Made by a program: the position numbers and the translations under genes | Assembly: GCA_937922595.1 (NCBI GenBank) | Contig: CALAIY010000029.1 | Location: 1-64,000, forward strand | DNA length: 64,000 nt | Source of the DNA: an uncultured Verrucomicrobiales bacterium | Lineage (GTDB): Bacteria; Verrucomicrobiota; Verrucomicrobiia; Verrucomicrobiales; DEV007 | Reading direction: 5' to 3' | In this document: piece after piece, positions 1 through 7,865 of the stretch | How the letters are laid out: every line of letters starts with the position of its first letter | Numbering within the stretch: the first letter of the stretch is position 1 | Notes under the pieces: model-generated | The model's database searches: none | Told to the model about the DNA's origin: nothing | Seen by the model: the letters and a program-made list of their open reading frames with translations, nothing else

Positions 1-31
1 ATATCTCCTCCGCCAATTCGAACACACTACT

Positions 32-1084
32 ATGAAAGCCGCCAGAAAATTCCTAACGGGCATCGCGCTCGCAACTTTAGCCGCTTCCGCGCCGACTGTG
101 CAGAGTGCGACGACCTATTCTCAGGTGCTTGGGTATTATACGATTAGTGCTCCTGGTGGTACCAGTGCGTGGACTGCTGGTCTTGTAACCAAAAGATTAT
201 TTCAGGGTAATGCGGGAGTCACTGATAGCGGTGCAACTTCCACGCTTTCCGTGGCAAATAGTGATCTCACCTCGCTTGGAACGTTGTCCAATCATTTCGT
301 TGAAATCCTCAATGCGGGGAGCTGGACGGGATTAACTGCAAACGTAACAGGAGTTTCTTCAACAGGTGCGTCGAGTTCTTCTCTAACTGTTGATCTTGCG
401 CTCGTGGATATCACCGGTCTTGCTACCGTTAGTTTTCGCCTTAGAGAACACGTCACCATCGAGTCACTATTTTCAGACGGAGCTGGATTTGTGAAAGTTC
501 AGGATTCTGTGACACTTTTTTATCAGGATGGCAGCACTCGGGATTTTCTTTACGGCGATCCAACTTTCTCGGGGCAACCTGATATATGGTTTGACGCGGG
601 AACCTTTGCTGCGCCAGTCGGAAACCTCACACGAATTATCCCAGGGCAGGGATTTCTACTCACACTCCAGTCGCCTTTATCCATTGTTGTCGGTAAAGCG
701 GGAGTTACCTATGTAAAGGATACTCCTACATTTGTTCCCGTAACTGCAAATTCTGTGAATCTTGTCGGCCTTGTAAATCCTTTGGTTTCGATTGATCAAG
801 CCACCGATCCTCAGAAGTTTACGCTAAATGAAGCTGGTTTTCTAACTGGTTTAAGAGCTTTTGATGATGCCGTTTCTGTATATTCTGTTGATGGCTCGCT
901 GACTGAGACGGGAAGTTACATTCTAGATCCGTTTGATCCATCGGGTCCCAGACTAACGGATTTTTCAGGAAGCTCCAGTGTCGATGATGGCGAAACCACA
1001 GTGAACACCGGTAACGCGATGATTATTGGCGTAACTTCAAATGGGCTTATCCCTCTCAACTCACTAGTCCCTTCCCAAAACTAA
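32..1084 (+). CDS. Secreted protein, TIGR02597-like
   Basis: A 350-residue protein with a clear Sec signal peptide (basic start, hydrophobic core to about residue 24, AQSA-type cleavage region). The mature part opens with a G-Y-Y-T-I segment after the signal, is rich in Ser, Thr, Gly and Val, and looks beta-stranded. It contains a stretch around NHFVEILNAG followed by hydrophobic beta strands. This layout resembles the uncharacterised TIGR02597 family that I know mainly from Verrucomicrobia; the match is by recognition and not by alignment. The next gene starts 8 bases downstream, so the two are probably co-transcribed. No catalytic motif is visible and the function is unknown. The 5' upstream region is almost wholly outside the window. 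Confidence 0.75.
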   Translation: MKAARKFLTGIALATLAASAPTVQSATTYSQVLGYYTISAPGGTSAWTAGLVTKRLFQGNAGVTDSGATSTLSVANSDLTSLGTLSNHFVEILNAGSWTGLTANVTGVSSTGASSSSLTVDLALVDITGLATVSFRLREHVTIESLFSDGAGFVKVQDSVTLFYQDGSTRDFLYGDPTFSGQPDIWFDAGTFAAPVGNLTRIIPGQGFLLTLQSPLSIVVGKAGVTYVKDTPTFVPVTANSVNLVGLVNPLVSIDQATDPQKFTLNEAGFLTGLRAFDDAVSVYSVDGSLTETGSYILDPFDPSGPRLTDFSGSSSVDDGETTVNTGNAMIIGVTSNGLIPLNSLVPSQN

Positions 1085-1092
1085 TCACTGCC

Positions 1093-1674
1093 ATGTTAAA
1101 ATCACTCCTACTCACAAGCTGTCTAGCATTCACCTCTTCATCGTTTGCAACTACGCTGACCTTTACCACGGGTGGTGGAGCCACATTTCAGACCTCAGAT
1201 AGCACTGTTGTTCCGAATGGAACATCTGTGAGAATTGGTTTTTTTGCGGGAAGAACTCTAGACGAATCGTCATTCCGTAATGTCTCTTTTTCAGAATTGG
1301 AAGGTGACTTCATGGAAGTCGGATCGATAAATCCGGAATCGGGTTCGGGAGTGGGAGCTGTCGTAACCAACAGTGGTTCGGCTGGTGGTCAAATCAGGGA
1401 GGTTAATGATGATGCTCGATTTGTCCCTGTAGATACTCAACTGTCTGTGTGGGTAGCCGTAGATGATGAATTATCGATTATTACGAGTAGTACATGGGTC
1501 ATTCCTAGTAGCTCTTTGTCGCCATTAGTCTTGAATGCAGGGAGTGCGCCACTTACAGCGCTTGTTGGTGAGGCTGATACTCAAGGTATTCGTGCTGCCG
1601 CAGTCCCAGAGCCATCCTCCGCAGGTCTCATCGCTCTTGCTGGTCTCGGGCTCATTGCTCGCCGCCGCCGCTAG
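1093..1674 (+). CDS. PEP-CTERM sorting domain protein
   Basis: A 193-residue secreted protein. The N-terminal 19 residues form a signal peptide. The last 23 or so residues are a textbook PEP-CTERM tail: VPEPSS, then a hydrophobic stretch rich in Ala, Leu and Gly, then a terminal ARRRR cluster. In the known system an exosortase recognises the PEP motif and processes the protein at the inner membrane for surface display; no exosortase is encoded here. The middle region (about residues 20-168) is Ser/Thr/Val-rich without recognised domains. It follows the preceding secreted protein at 8 bases and is closed by a strong terminator, so the pair is likely one transcript. Confidence 0.85.
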   Translation: MLKSLLLTSCLAFTSSSFATTLTFTTGGGATFQTSDSTVVPNGTSVRIGFFAGRTLDESSFRNVSFSELEGDFMEVGSINPESGSGVGAVVTNSGSAGGQIREVNDDARFVPVDTQLSVWVAVDDELSIITSSTWVIPSSSLSPLVLNAGSAPLTALVGEADTQGIRAAAVPEPSSAGLIALAGLGLIARRRR

Positions 1675-1695
1675 GTTGCGATTTTGATTTTTTTG

Positions 1696-1725
1696 AAGCC
1701 GGGGTCTTACGACCCCGGCTTTTTT
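1696..1725 (+). terminator. Intrinsic terminator after PEP-CTERM gene
   Basis: An 11-base perfect stem (1696-1706 pairing with 1711-1721), GC-rich in the middle, with a 4-base TTAC loop and a following T-run. It lies 22 bases after the stop codon of the PEP-CTERM gene. Confidence 0.93.
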
Positions 1726-1826
1726 GTGTCTGGGGATCGAGATTGGCGGTTGCGTGGGGGGGTGGGTTTGGGGTATTCGGCGGTGCGCGGGTTTCGCGCG
1801 GTTTCATTTAACACCCTTCTTTTATT

Positions 1827-2321
1827 ATGGCTCTTTCTATTGGTACTTCTGCTCCCGATTTTAAACTGACGACGTTGACTGCTGATGGTCCGGCGCATGT
1901 GTCGCTTTCTCAGCACAAGGGTTCGCCTGTGTTGCTGTTGTTTGTCCCGATGGCGTTTACTGGTGTTTGCACGGAGGAGCTTTGCTCGGTTTCTGGTGCG
2001 ATTGGGGATTATGAGGCGCTTGATGCGACGGTGATCGCGATCAGTGGCGACAATCCATTTGCTCAGGCTGCATGGGCGGAGAAGGAGGGCATCAAGCTCA
2101 CTTTGGCTTCGGATTACGAGCATACGGTGGCTGCTGCTTATGGTATCGCTTACGATAGCTTCCTCCCGGAGAAGAATTTGGATATGGGAGGAGTGCCGAA
2201 GCGGAGTGCTTTTGTCGTGGATAAGGAGGGCGTGATCCAATATACGGAGAGCAGCGATAATCCTGGCCAGCTCCCGGATTTCGATGCGATTAAGGCGAAG
2301 CTTGCGGAGCTTAAGGGCTAG
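1827..2321 (+). CDS. Peroxiredoxin (AhpE/BCP-like thiol peroxidase)
   Basis: A 164-residue thioredoxin-fold peroxidase that reduces hydrogen peroxide and organic hydroperoxides, presumably in the cytoplasm since no signal is present. The active-site loop reads PMAFTGVCTEELC, giving the conserved P41, T45 and peroxidatic C48. A second cysteine at 53 lies in the same helix, as in AhpE-type and some BCP-type enzymes. The conserved C-terminal strand (GGVPKRSAFVVDKEG) is present and length is normal for the family. It stands alone between two terminators, so it is probably monocistronic. The exact subfamily (AhpE versus BCP) is inferred from the loop only. Confidence 0.93.
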   Translation: MALSIGTSAPDFKLTTLTADGPAHVSLSQHKGSPVLLLFVPMAFTGVCTEELCSVSGAIGDYEALDATVIAISGDNPFAQAAWAEKEGIKLTLASDYEHTVAAAYGIAYDSFLPEKNLDMGGVPKRSAFVVDKEGVIQYTESSDNPGQLPDFDAIKAKLAELKG

Positions 2322-2344
2322 CGAGCCGGAGCTGAATTTTGATG

Positions 2345-2378
2345 CGCCGCCGGGGAGGATTTCCCGGCGGCGTTTTTG
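2345..2378 (+). terminator. Intrinsic terminator after peroxiredoxin
   Basis: A 10-base perfect GC stem (2345-2354 with 2363-2372), an 8-base loop and a T-rich tail, 23 bases after the peroxiredoxin stop. Confidence 0.92.
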
Positions 2379-2411
2379 TGTGAATCGTTGTTTTTGAGCT
2401 TAGAGTGTTGG

Positions 2412-3041
2412 ATGGACGGGTTTCATTTTAAGCGGCGGGGGATGTTGAAGTTGGCTCTGGCTGGCGTGGTTTTTCCGAGATGTGGCAATGCTTCCCAGGC
2501 ATCGATTTCGCCAAATTCGATTGCAGGGTTTACAAAACTCCGGAAGCCGGTGCGTGATTTGATCACGGATGCGCTGGCGATGACGCGTCAGGGGCTGACT
2601 TACAAATTTGGCTCGGCGGATCCGGCGAATGGGGGGATGGATTGCTCGGGGGCGATTTATTACCTTCTGAGGAAGCAGGGGCTCGATACGGTGCCGAGAG
2701 TTTCGTATCAGATTTACAATTGGGCGGTGAAGACGAAGGCGGCGAAGGGAAAGGGGGCGAATTCGCTTAGTGATCCTTCACTTAAGGATATTGAGCCGGG
2801 GGATCTCCTTTTTTGGAGTGGGACTTATCGGCCGAAGACGCCGAGGAATCCGCCGATTACGCATGTGATGCTCTATCTCGGGCGGGAGGCTGTGGGTGGG
2901 CGGCAGGTGGTGATGGGGGCGAGTGAGGGGCGTCGGTATGCGGGGAGGAAGCAGGCGGGGGTGAGTGTGTTTGATTTTAAGGTGCCGAAGGCGAGTTCGA
3001 AGGCGAAATTTTGGGGGTATTGTCCAGTGCCTGGGCTTTGA
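2412..3041 (+). CDS. NlpC/P60-family cysteine hydrolase
   Basis: A 209-residue secreted or membrane-anchored C40-type peptidase, probably acting on peptide stems of peptidoglycan. The nucleophile lies in MDCSGAIYYLL (C78) and the partner histidine in ITHVMLYLG (H151); both match the family. The N-terminus carries an Arg pair before a short hydrophobic segment (RRGMLKLALAGVV), a Sec or weak Tat-like signal. I chose the ATG at 2412 because the longer frame opens with a TTG at 2376 that sits in the tail of the preceding terminator. No SH3 or LysM domain is visible, so it is a single-domain enzyme. The following gene starts 48 bases later on the same strand. Confidence 0.88.
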   Translation: MDGFHFKRRGMLKLALAGVVFPRCGNASQASISPNSIAGFTKLRKPVRDLITDALAMTRQGLTYKFGSADPANGGMDCSGAIYYLLRKQGLDTVPRVSYQIYNWAVKTKAAKGKGANSLSDPSLKDIEPGDLLFWSGTYRPKTPRNPPITHVMLYLGREAVGGRQVVMGASEGRRYAGRKQAGVSVFDFKVPKASSKAKFWGYCPVPGL

Positions 3042-3089
3042 GGTGTGAAAAGTGAATGGTGAAGGGGGAAATCTCGGTAGTGTGCGCGG

Positions 3090-3692
3090 ATGATTCAATC
3101 TTTGGCGGTTTATTGTGGTTCGAGTACGGGCGCTGATTCGCGGTTCGTGGAGATGGCGAGTGCCCTTGGGGCGGTGATGGCAGAGCGAGAGGTGCGGCTG
3201 GTCTATGGTGGTGGTGGCGTGGGCTTGATGGGGGCGGTGGCGGATGCGGTGCTTGCGGGTGGGGGCGAGGTGATGGGGGTGATTCCGCAGTTTCTCCAGG
3301 ATAAGGAGCTCGGCCATAAGGGGGTGACGGAGATGGTGGTGGTGGAGACGATGCACGAGCGGAAGACGGCGATGATGGAGTATTCCGATGCATTTATTGC
3401 GCTGCCGGGCGGCTATGGGACTTTGGAGGAGCTTTTTGAAGTGCTGGCGTGGAGCCAGCTACAGCTGCATGCAAAACCGGTGGGGGTAATGAATGTGGGT
3501 GGCTATTATGATGGGCTGCTCACGTGTCTGGATCGGATGGTGTCGGATGGGCTTTTACGGCAGGCGGAGCGGGAGCGTCTCATTGCCTGTCCAAGCGCGG
3601 AGGGGGCGATGGATGCGCTTGCGGCTTGGAGTCCTCCAAAGTTAGCCAAGTGGGAAGATCCGGAATTTTGGACGGAGGGGGAGCTCCGGTAG
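3090..3692 (+). CDS. LOG-family nucleotide phosphoribohydrolase
   Basis: A 200-residue Rossmann-fold protein of the lysine-decarboxylase-like/LOG family (TIGR00730 type). It has the opening strand SLAVYCGSSTGAD, the VYGGGGVGLMGAVADA loop, and the diagnostic PGGYGTLEE motif. Characterised members cleave cytokinin riboside monophosphate or related nucleoside monophosphates to free base and ribose phosphate. In bacteria without cytokinins the physiological substrate is usually uncertain, and that applies here. Length is normal. It sits between the NlpC/P60 gene and the VWA gene, all on the plus strand with short gaps. Confidence 0.9.
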   Translation: MIQSLAVYCGSSTGADSRFVEMASALGAVMAEREVRLVYGGGGVGLMGAVADAVLAGGGEVMGVIPQFLQDKELGHKGVTEMVVVETMHERKTAMMEYSDAFIALPGGYGTLEELFEVLAWSQLQLHAKPVGVMNVGGYYDGLLTCLDRMVSDGLLRQAERERLIACPSAEGAMDALAAWSPPKLAKWEDPEFWTEGELR

Positions 3693-3714
3693 GCGTGCTG
3701 GGCGTTAATTTTTT

Positions 3715-6327
3715 ATGATGTCGATGGACTGGGAATATCCGAATTTATTGCTGCTGCTGATTCCGGCATTTGCCTTGTTGGTGTGGTTTGATGCGCGCTC
3801 GAGGCATCCGATGGGGGCGGGGCGGAGGCGTGCGTTGCTTATTGTGAGGGCGATTGGAATTGCGTGTGGAATTGCGGCTTTGGCGAATCCTGCACGGGTG
3901 CTTACGAGTGGCGCGCGGGCGGTGGTCTTTGTGCTGGATCATTCGAAGAGTCTTGGTGAGGAGGGGGTGGCGCGTGTGGTAGAGCAGGCGAAGGCGCTGC
4001 GGGATGGATTGGATGCCGGTGTGGAGGTGGGCTTTGTCACGGCGGGGGAGACGCCCACACTTATTGCGGTGCCGGGGGAGGGGAGGGCTGCTGTGATCGA
4101 GCCGCAATTAGCCACACTCGAATCGCAGGGGGCGCAGACGAATTACGCGTCTGCGGTGGTGCTTGCTCAAGGGCTTTTTCCTGCGGGAGTGGCGCGGAAT
4201 ATTGTGGTGGTGGGTGATGGGGAAGAGACGGCGGGGAGCTTGGAGGAGGCGGCGCGACAGGCGGCGCTTTCGGGGGTGAAAATCCATGCGCTTGCGGTAG
4301 CGGGTGATCCCCGGCCAGACGTCCGCGTGGTGAGCGCGACGCCAAGTAAATTCCGCGCTTCAGAGGGGGCGGCGATTGAGATCGAAGCGGTAGTGGAAAG
4401 CTCAGTCGATGGCGAGGGGCGGGTGCGGCTTTTCGAAAATGGAATCGAGGTCGAGCGGATGGAAGTGGTTTCGCTGAAAGCGGGGGAGGCGGAGCAGCTG
4501 ATCTTCAAGCGCACGCCGCCTTCTCGTAAGATTTATACCTATCGGGTGGTGGCTGAGGGGTTTTCCCAAGATGCGATTCCTGAGAATAATGAGGCGCTGG
4601 CGATCGTCGATGTGCGGGGAAAACCGCTTTTTCTATACGTCGAGGGAGATCCGCTGGAGGCGGCACCGCTTCAGGATGCGATGAACAAAGAGGGGCTGCG
4701 GCTGGAGGTGCGTCCGCCTTCAGGTATTCCGCGGACGCTGCGTGAATTTGCGGGCTACGACGGTGTGATTCTTTCCGATGTCCCGGCGCATGTGCTTGGT
4801 GAGCAGTCGATGGAGGCGTTGCGCGATTACGTGGAGAAGCTGGGTGGAGGTCTGGTGATGATTGGCGGAGAGAATTCATTTGGGGTGGGGGGCTACTACA
4901 GGACGCCGATTGCGGATGTGCTGCCGGTGAAGCTCAAAAGTCCGGATCAGGAGGAGTCCCAGAGCTCAGCACTTGCTCTTGTGTTGGATCGCTCGGGCTC
5001 GATGGCGGGGCAGAAAATGGAGCTTTGTAAGAGTGCTGCAGCGGCTACTGCCGAAATTCTCACGAAAAAAGACTTCATTGGCGTCTATGCATTTGATTCG
5101 CAGGTGCATGTGGTCGTCCCGATGACGCGCGTCACATCGCCCGGCGCAATCGCTGGCCAAATCGCTACCCTTACGCCTGGTGGGGGGACGAATGTGATGC
5201 CTGGCATGACCCAGGCTCGGCTCGATCTGAGTAAGGTGAAGGCGAAGCTGAAGCACATGATTGTGCTTACGGACGGACAAACCTCTGGGGACGGCTACGA
5301 GGCTCTCGCGTCCCAGTGCCGGGCCGAAGGGATCACGATTTCGACGGTCGCAATCGGTGGCGGCTCGCAGGTTGGTCTACTTCAACGTATCGCTTCCGCT
5401 GGAGGGGGGACGGCTTACGCGACCGCTGATCCGGCGGCGCTCACCCGAATTTTCACTCAGGACACGCTCACACATACTGGGCGCATGATTCGTGAGGAGC
5501 CGTTTGAGCCGGTGCTTGCCGAAGCGCACCCGATGCTACGCGAATGGGATTCTGCTGCCGCGCCCCCGTTGCTCGGCTATGTGAAAACCATTCGTCGTCT
5601 CACGGCACAGATGCCACTGGCTACCGATACGGGGGATCCGCTTCTGGCGCACTGGCGGTTTGGTCTCGGGAAGGCGACTGCTTTCACATCGGATGCGAAA
5701 AGCCGTTGGGCGGCACTTTGGATCAGCGGTTGGCCCGGCTATTCGCAGTTCTGGGGGCAGGTGCTTCGCGAGACTGGGCGCCCGCCTCAAGGGCAGCTTA
5801 TGGATCTCGAACTCACCGGAAAAAGCGGCGAGATTCAGGTCGCTGTGGATCTCCTGGAAGATGCCGCGAGCTTTAAAAACAATGCTGCGGTAAAATCTGA
5901 AGTGTTTTTTCTCCCGCCAGATGGTTTGGGGGGCGGTATGCAGCCAGTGGCTACCTCGGCGCTCGAGCAGGATGGGCCGGGTCGCTACACGGGACAATTC
6001 ACTCCAGAAAAACCGGGCGTCTATCTCGTCCGCGCTCGCTCTGGGGCGCGCACAGTTTCTGCTGGTATTGTGCACAATCCCTCTACGGAAGGGGCGTCTG
6101 GGACGCTCAATCTGCCACTGCTAGAGAAGGCTACGGCGACTTCTGGAGGAGCGCTGTTGGCCTCTGCCTCCGCTGAGATTCCTCTTGGTAAGGACGTTGT
6201 GGAACGCTATTCGGAGTTTTGGCCGTGGCTCGTCGCAGCGATGCTGGTTCTCTTTTTTATCGACCTTGTTATCCGGAGGTGGGAAAATGTGCTCGGTGTC
6301 GTGGCCGCGCTGCGTGATGGTTCTTGA
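3715..6327 (+). CDS. Membrane protein with two VWA domains
   Basis: An 870-residue protein anchored by two N-terminal hydrophobic segments (about residues 11-24 and 40-56) and one near the C-terminus (about 838-855). The arrangement recalls BatA/BatB-like and glutamine-amidotransferase-like VWA proteins. A first VWA-like domain starts at the MIDAS-type motif DHSKS (75-79). A second has a canonical DRSGS (425-429) followed by the GGGTNVMPG threonine loop. The region between includes a segment resembling a class I amidotransferase fold (YDGVILSDVPA, then GGGLVMIGG). The sorting of substrates or partners is unknown. No MoxR ATPase, BatD or TPR gene accompanies it in the window, which is unusual for Bat-type systems. 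The second ATG codon (3718) is an equally possible start. Confidence 0.8.
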   Translation: MMSMDWEYPNLLLLLIPAFALLVWFDARSRHPMGAGRRRALLIVRAIGIACGIAALANPARVLTSGARAVVFVLDHSKSLGEEGVARVVEQAKALRDGLDAGVEVGFVTAGETPTLIAVPGEGRAAVIEPQLATLESQGAQTNYASAVVLAQGLFPAGVARNIVVVGDGEETAGSLEEAARQAALSGVKIHALAVAGDPRPDVRVVSATPSKFRASEGAAIEIEAVVESSVDGEGRVRLFENGIEVERMEVVSLKAGEAEQLIFKRTPPSRKIYTYRVVAEGFSQDAIPENNEALAIVDVRGKPLFLYVEGDPLEAAPLQDAMNKEGLRLEVRPPSGIPRTLREFAGYDGVILSDVPAHVLGEQSMEALRDYVEKLGGGLVMIGGENSFGVGGYYRTPIADVLPVKLKSPDQEESQSSALALVLDRSGSMAGQKMELCKSAAAATAEILTKKDFIGVYAFDSQVHVVVPMTRVTSPGAIAGQIATLTPGGGTNVMPGMTQARLDLSKVKAKLKHMIVLTDGQTSGDGYEALASQCRAEGITISTVAIGGGSQVGLLQRIASAGGGTAYATADPAALTRIFTQDTLTHTGRMIREEPFEPVLAEAHPMLREWDSAAAPPLLGYVKTIRRLTAQMPLATDTGDPLLAHWRFGLGKATAFTSDAKSRWAALWISGWPGYSQFWGQVLRETGRPPQGQLMDLELTGKSGEIQVAVDLLEDAASFKNNAAVKSEVFFLPPDGLGGGMQPVATSALEQDGPGRYTGQFTPEKPGVYLVRARSGARTVSAGIVHNPSTEGASGTLNLPLLEKATATSGGALLASASAEIPLGKDVVERYSEFWPWLVAAMLVLFFIDLVIRRWENVLGVVAALRDGS

Positions 6328-6377
6328 ATTGTTTCGGATTTCCTGATTAAATAGAGTCCCAAAGTATCCTTATTTCA

Positions 6378-7040
6378 TTGGCTGCCTCCAATCCCCATGT
6401 CTCTGAGCCTCCTGCTCCTACGTCGCTAGCGTTTCTTTGCCCCGGGTGTGCGAATCGTCTTACGGTTCCAATTTCCCTTGCTGGTGTGGCTGGGCCGTGC
6501 CCTCATTGTGCGATTACTATCCAATCTCCGGCTTTGCCCGTAGAACCATCTCACGCGGCACTAGCAAAGTCTGCGCTCGTTGCCCCGCCACTTCCAGTAT
6601 CTCCGACTACGACCGGCTCTGAGGGCATTCAGCCTCGCGGGGGTTCTCGCCCTCCCAAGATTAATATTCGTTCGGTAAGCAGCATCGACTGGGCTTCTGA
6701 AGATGCTCGTGAGGCGTCACGTAGGGTTCGCTCCGACGTGGGGGCTGCAGAGCGGATTGATCACCGTATCGAGAAAGTTACGAAATCAGATCGGTTCGAA
6801 AATGTCCGCGCTATCCTTAGTGTTATAGCAGTGGCCACTATGGCTGGCACCATTTTCTTCATGGCAAAAACAGGCTGGGGAAACCCAGAATCTTCCGTCG
6901 CCGAGCCCGTTAATGAGCCGGTGAGTACTACCCAATACGTTAGCTCCCAGCCGCCGACTCAAAGCCCCAAGGCCTATCCTTGGCGAGAGCCACTCCCTGA
7001 GGTGAAACGCGATGAAGACGATCCATTTTTTAACGAATAG
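6378..7040 (+). CDS. Zinc-ribbon single-pass membrane protein
   Basis: A 220-residue protein of unknown function. Near the N-terminus it has two CxxC-type knuckles (LCPGCANRL and GPCPHCAITI, about residues 22-46), typical of a zinc ribbon. A Pro/Ser-rich linker and one transmembrane helix (about residues 152-172) follow, then a polar acidic tail. The frame has an in-frame stop (TAA) at 6348 and no ATG before the ribbon, so the start appears to be the TTG at 6378. Similar small zinc-ribbon membrane proteins are common in Planctomycetes and Verrucomicrobia. It lies between the VWA protein and the two-component pair; no functional link can be shown. Confidence 0.65.
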   Translation: MAASNPHVSEPPAPTSLAFLCPGCANRLTVPISLAGVAGPCPHCAITIQSPALPVEPSHAALAKSALVAPPLPVSPTTTGSEGIQPRGGSRPPKINIRSVSSIDWASEDAREASRRVRSDVGAAERIDHRIEKVTKSDRFENVRAILSVIAVATMAGTIFFMAKTGWGNPESSVAEPVNEPVSTTQYVSSQPPTQSPKAYPWREPLPEVKRDEDDPFFNE

Positions 7041-7059
7041 ATTCGAGAGGCGTAACCGA

Positions 7060-7077
7060 TTGTGACAATATTGTGAC
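7060..7077 (+). promoter_or_regulatory. Pho-box-like direct repeat
   Basis: Two perfect copies of TTGTGAC (7060-7066 and 7071-7077) are separated by 4 bases, giving the 11-base periodicity expected for tandem PhoB/OmpR-family binding. It lies 49 bases ahead of the preferred start codon (7127) of a PhoB-like regulator, so autoregulation is plausible. The half-site differs from the E. coli Pho-box consensus. Confidence 0.55.
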
Positions 7078-7126
7078 GGAACTTAGGTTCCCATCTGCGC
7101 GCTTTACCCCTACATATCGATCTACG

Positions 7127-7831
7127 ATGCGAGATCCCGATACCTTTGAAAGTCAGCAAACGCTCCTCGTGGTCGATGACGAGCAAGACATTCTCGACCT
7201 CGTTTCGACAAATCTTCGTCGAGTAGGCTTTACCGTCGTCACTGCATCTGATGGCATCGAAGCACTCGAAGTCGCCCAGAAGATGAAGCCAGATCTAATC
7301 GTGCTCGATCTTATGCTTCCCGGGAAAGACGGTTTCGCTGTAATCAAAGAACTTAGACAAGATTCGAAGATGCGGCGGATACCGGTGCTTATGCTCACCG
7401 CAAAGGGGGAAGTCTCAGATAAGATTGCCGGCCTCGAGATTGGTGCCGATGACTATCTCACCAAGCCCTTCAGCCCCCGTGAGCTGACCCTCCGGATTCG
7501 CGCTATTCTTAAGCGTTCGAGTCATGTCCTATCTGAATCCTCTCTCGAAAAAGAAAATTTCCGAATCGAACGCGATTCGATGCGGTTTTATTTAAAGGGA
7601 AAGCAAATAGATCTTACCTCCACGGAATTTAAGTTGCTCCGCCTTCTTCTCGAAGCCGACGACCGCGTTCAAGAGCGGGAGCACCTCCTCCGCGAAGTCT
7701 GGGGCTATAATGATAGCACGATGACCCGCACCTTAGACACTCACGTGAAACGGCTTCGCGAAAAACTTGGTGATTTTGCCGATTGCATACAGACCGTGCG
7801 TGGCGTCGGCTACCGGTTTAGCGCCCGTTAG
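7127..7831 (+). CDS. Response regulator, OmpR/PhoB family
   Basis: A 234-residue transcription regulator. The receiver domain (about residues 10-128) has the acidic pair DDE near 17-19, the phospho-acceptor D61 in VLDLMLPG, the conserved T in MLTAKG and K in YLTKPFSP. The C-terminal winged helix (about 145-234) shows the family pattern LTSTEFKLLRLL and ends with VRGVGYRF. I chose ATG 7127; the longer GTG frame from 7073 would start inside the Pho-box-like repeat. The sensor kinase follows 34 bases downstream. PhoB-like function in phosphate control is inferred from domain type, the kinase partner and the upstream repeat; no pst or phoU genes are in view. Confidence 0.88.
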   Translation: MRDPDTFESQQTLLVVDDEQDILDLVSTNLRRVGFTVVTASDGIEALEVAQKMKPDLIVLDLMLPGKDGFAVIKELRQDSKMRRIPVLMLTAKGEVSDKIAGLEIGADDYLTKPFSPRELTLRIRAILKRSSHVLSESSLEKENFRIERDSMRFYLKGKQIDLTSTEFKLLRLLLEADDRVQEREHLLREVWGYNDSTMTRTLDTHVKRLREKLGDFADCIQTVRGVGYRFSAR

Positions 7832-7865
7832 TTGGCCAATAAGCCTTTTTACTAACTTCACTCCA

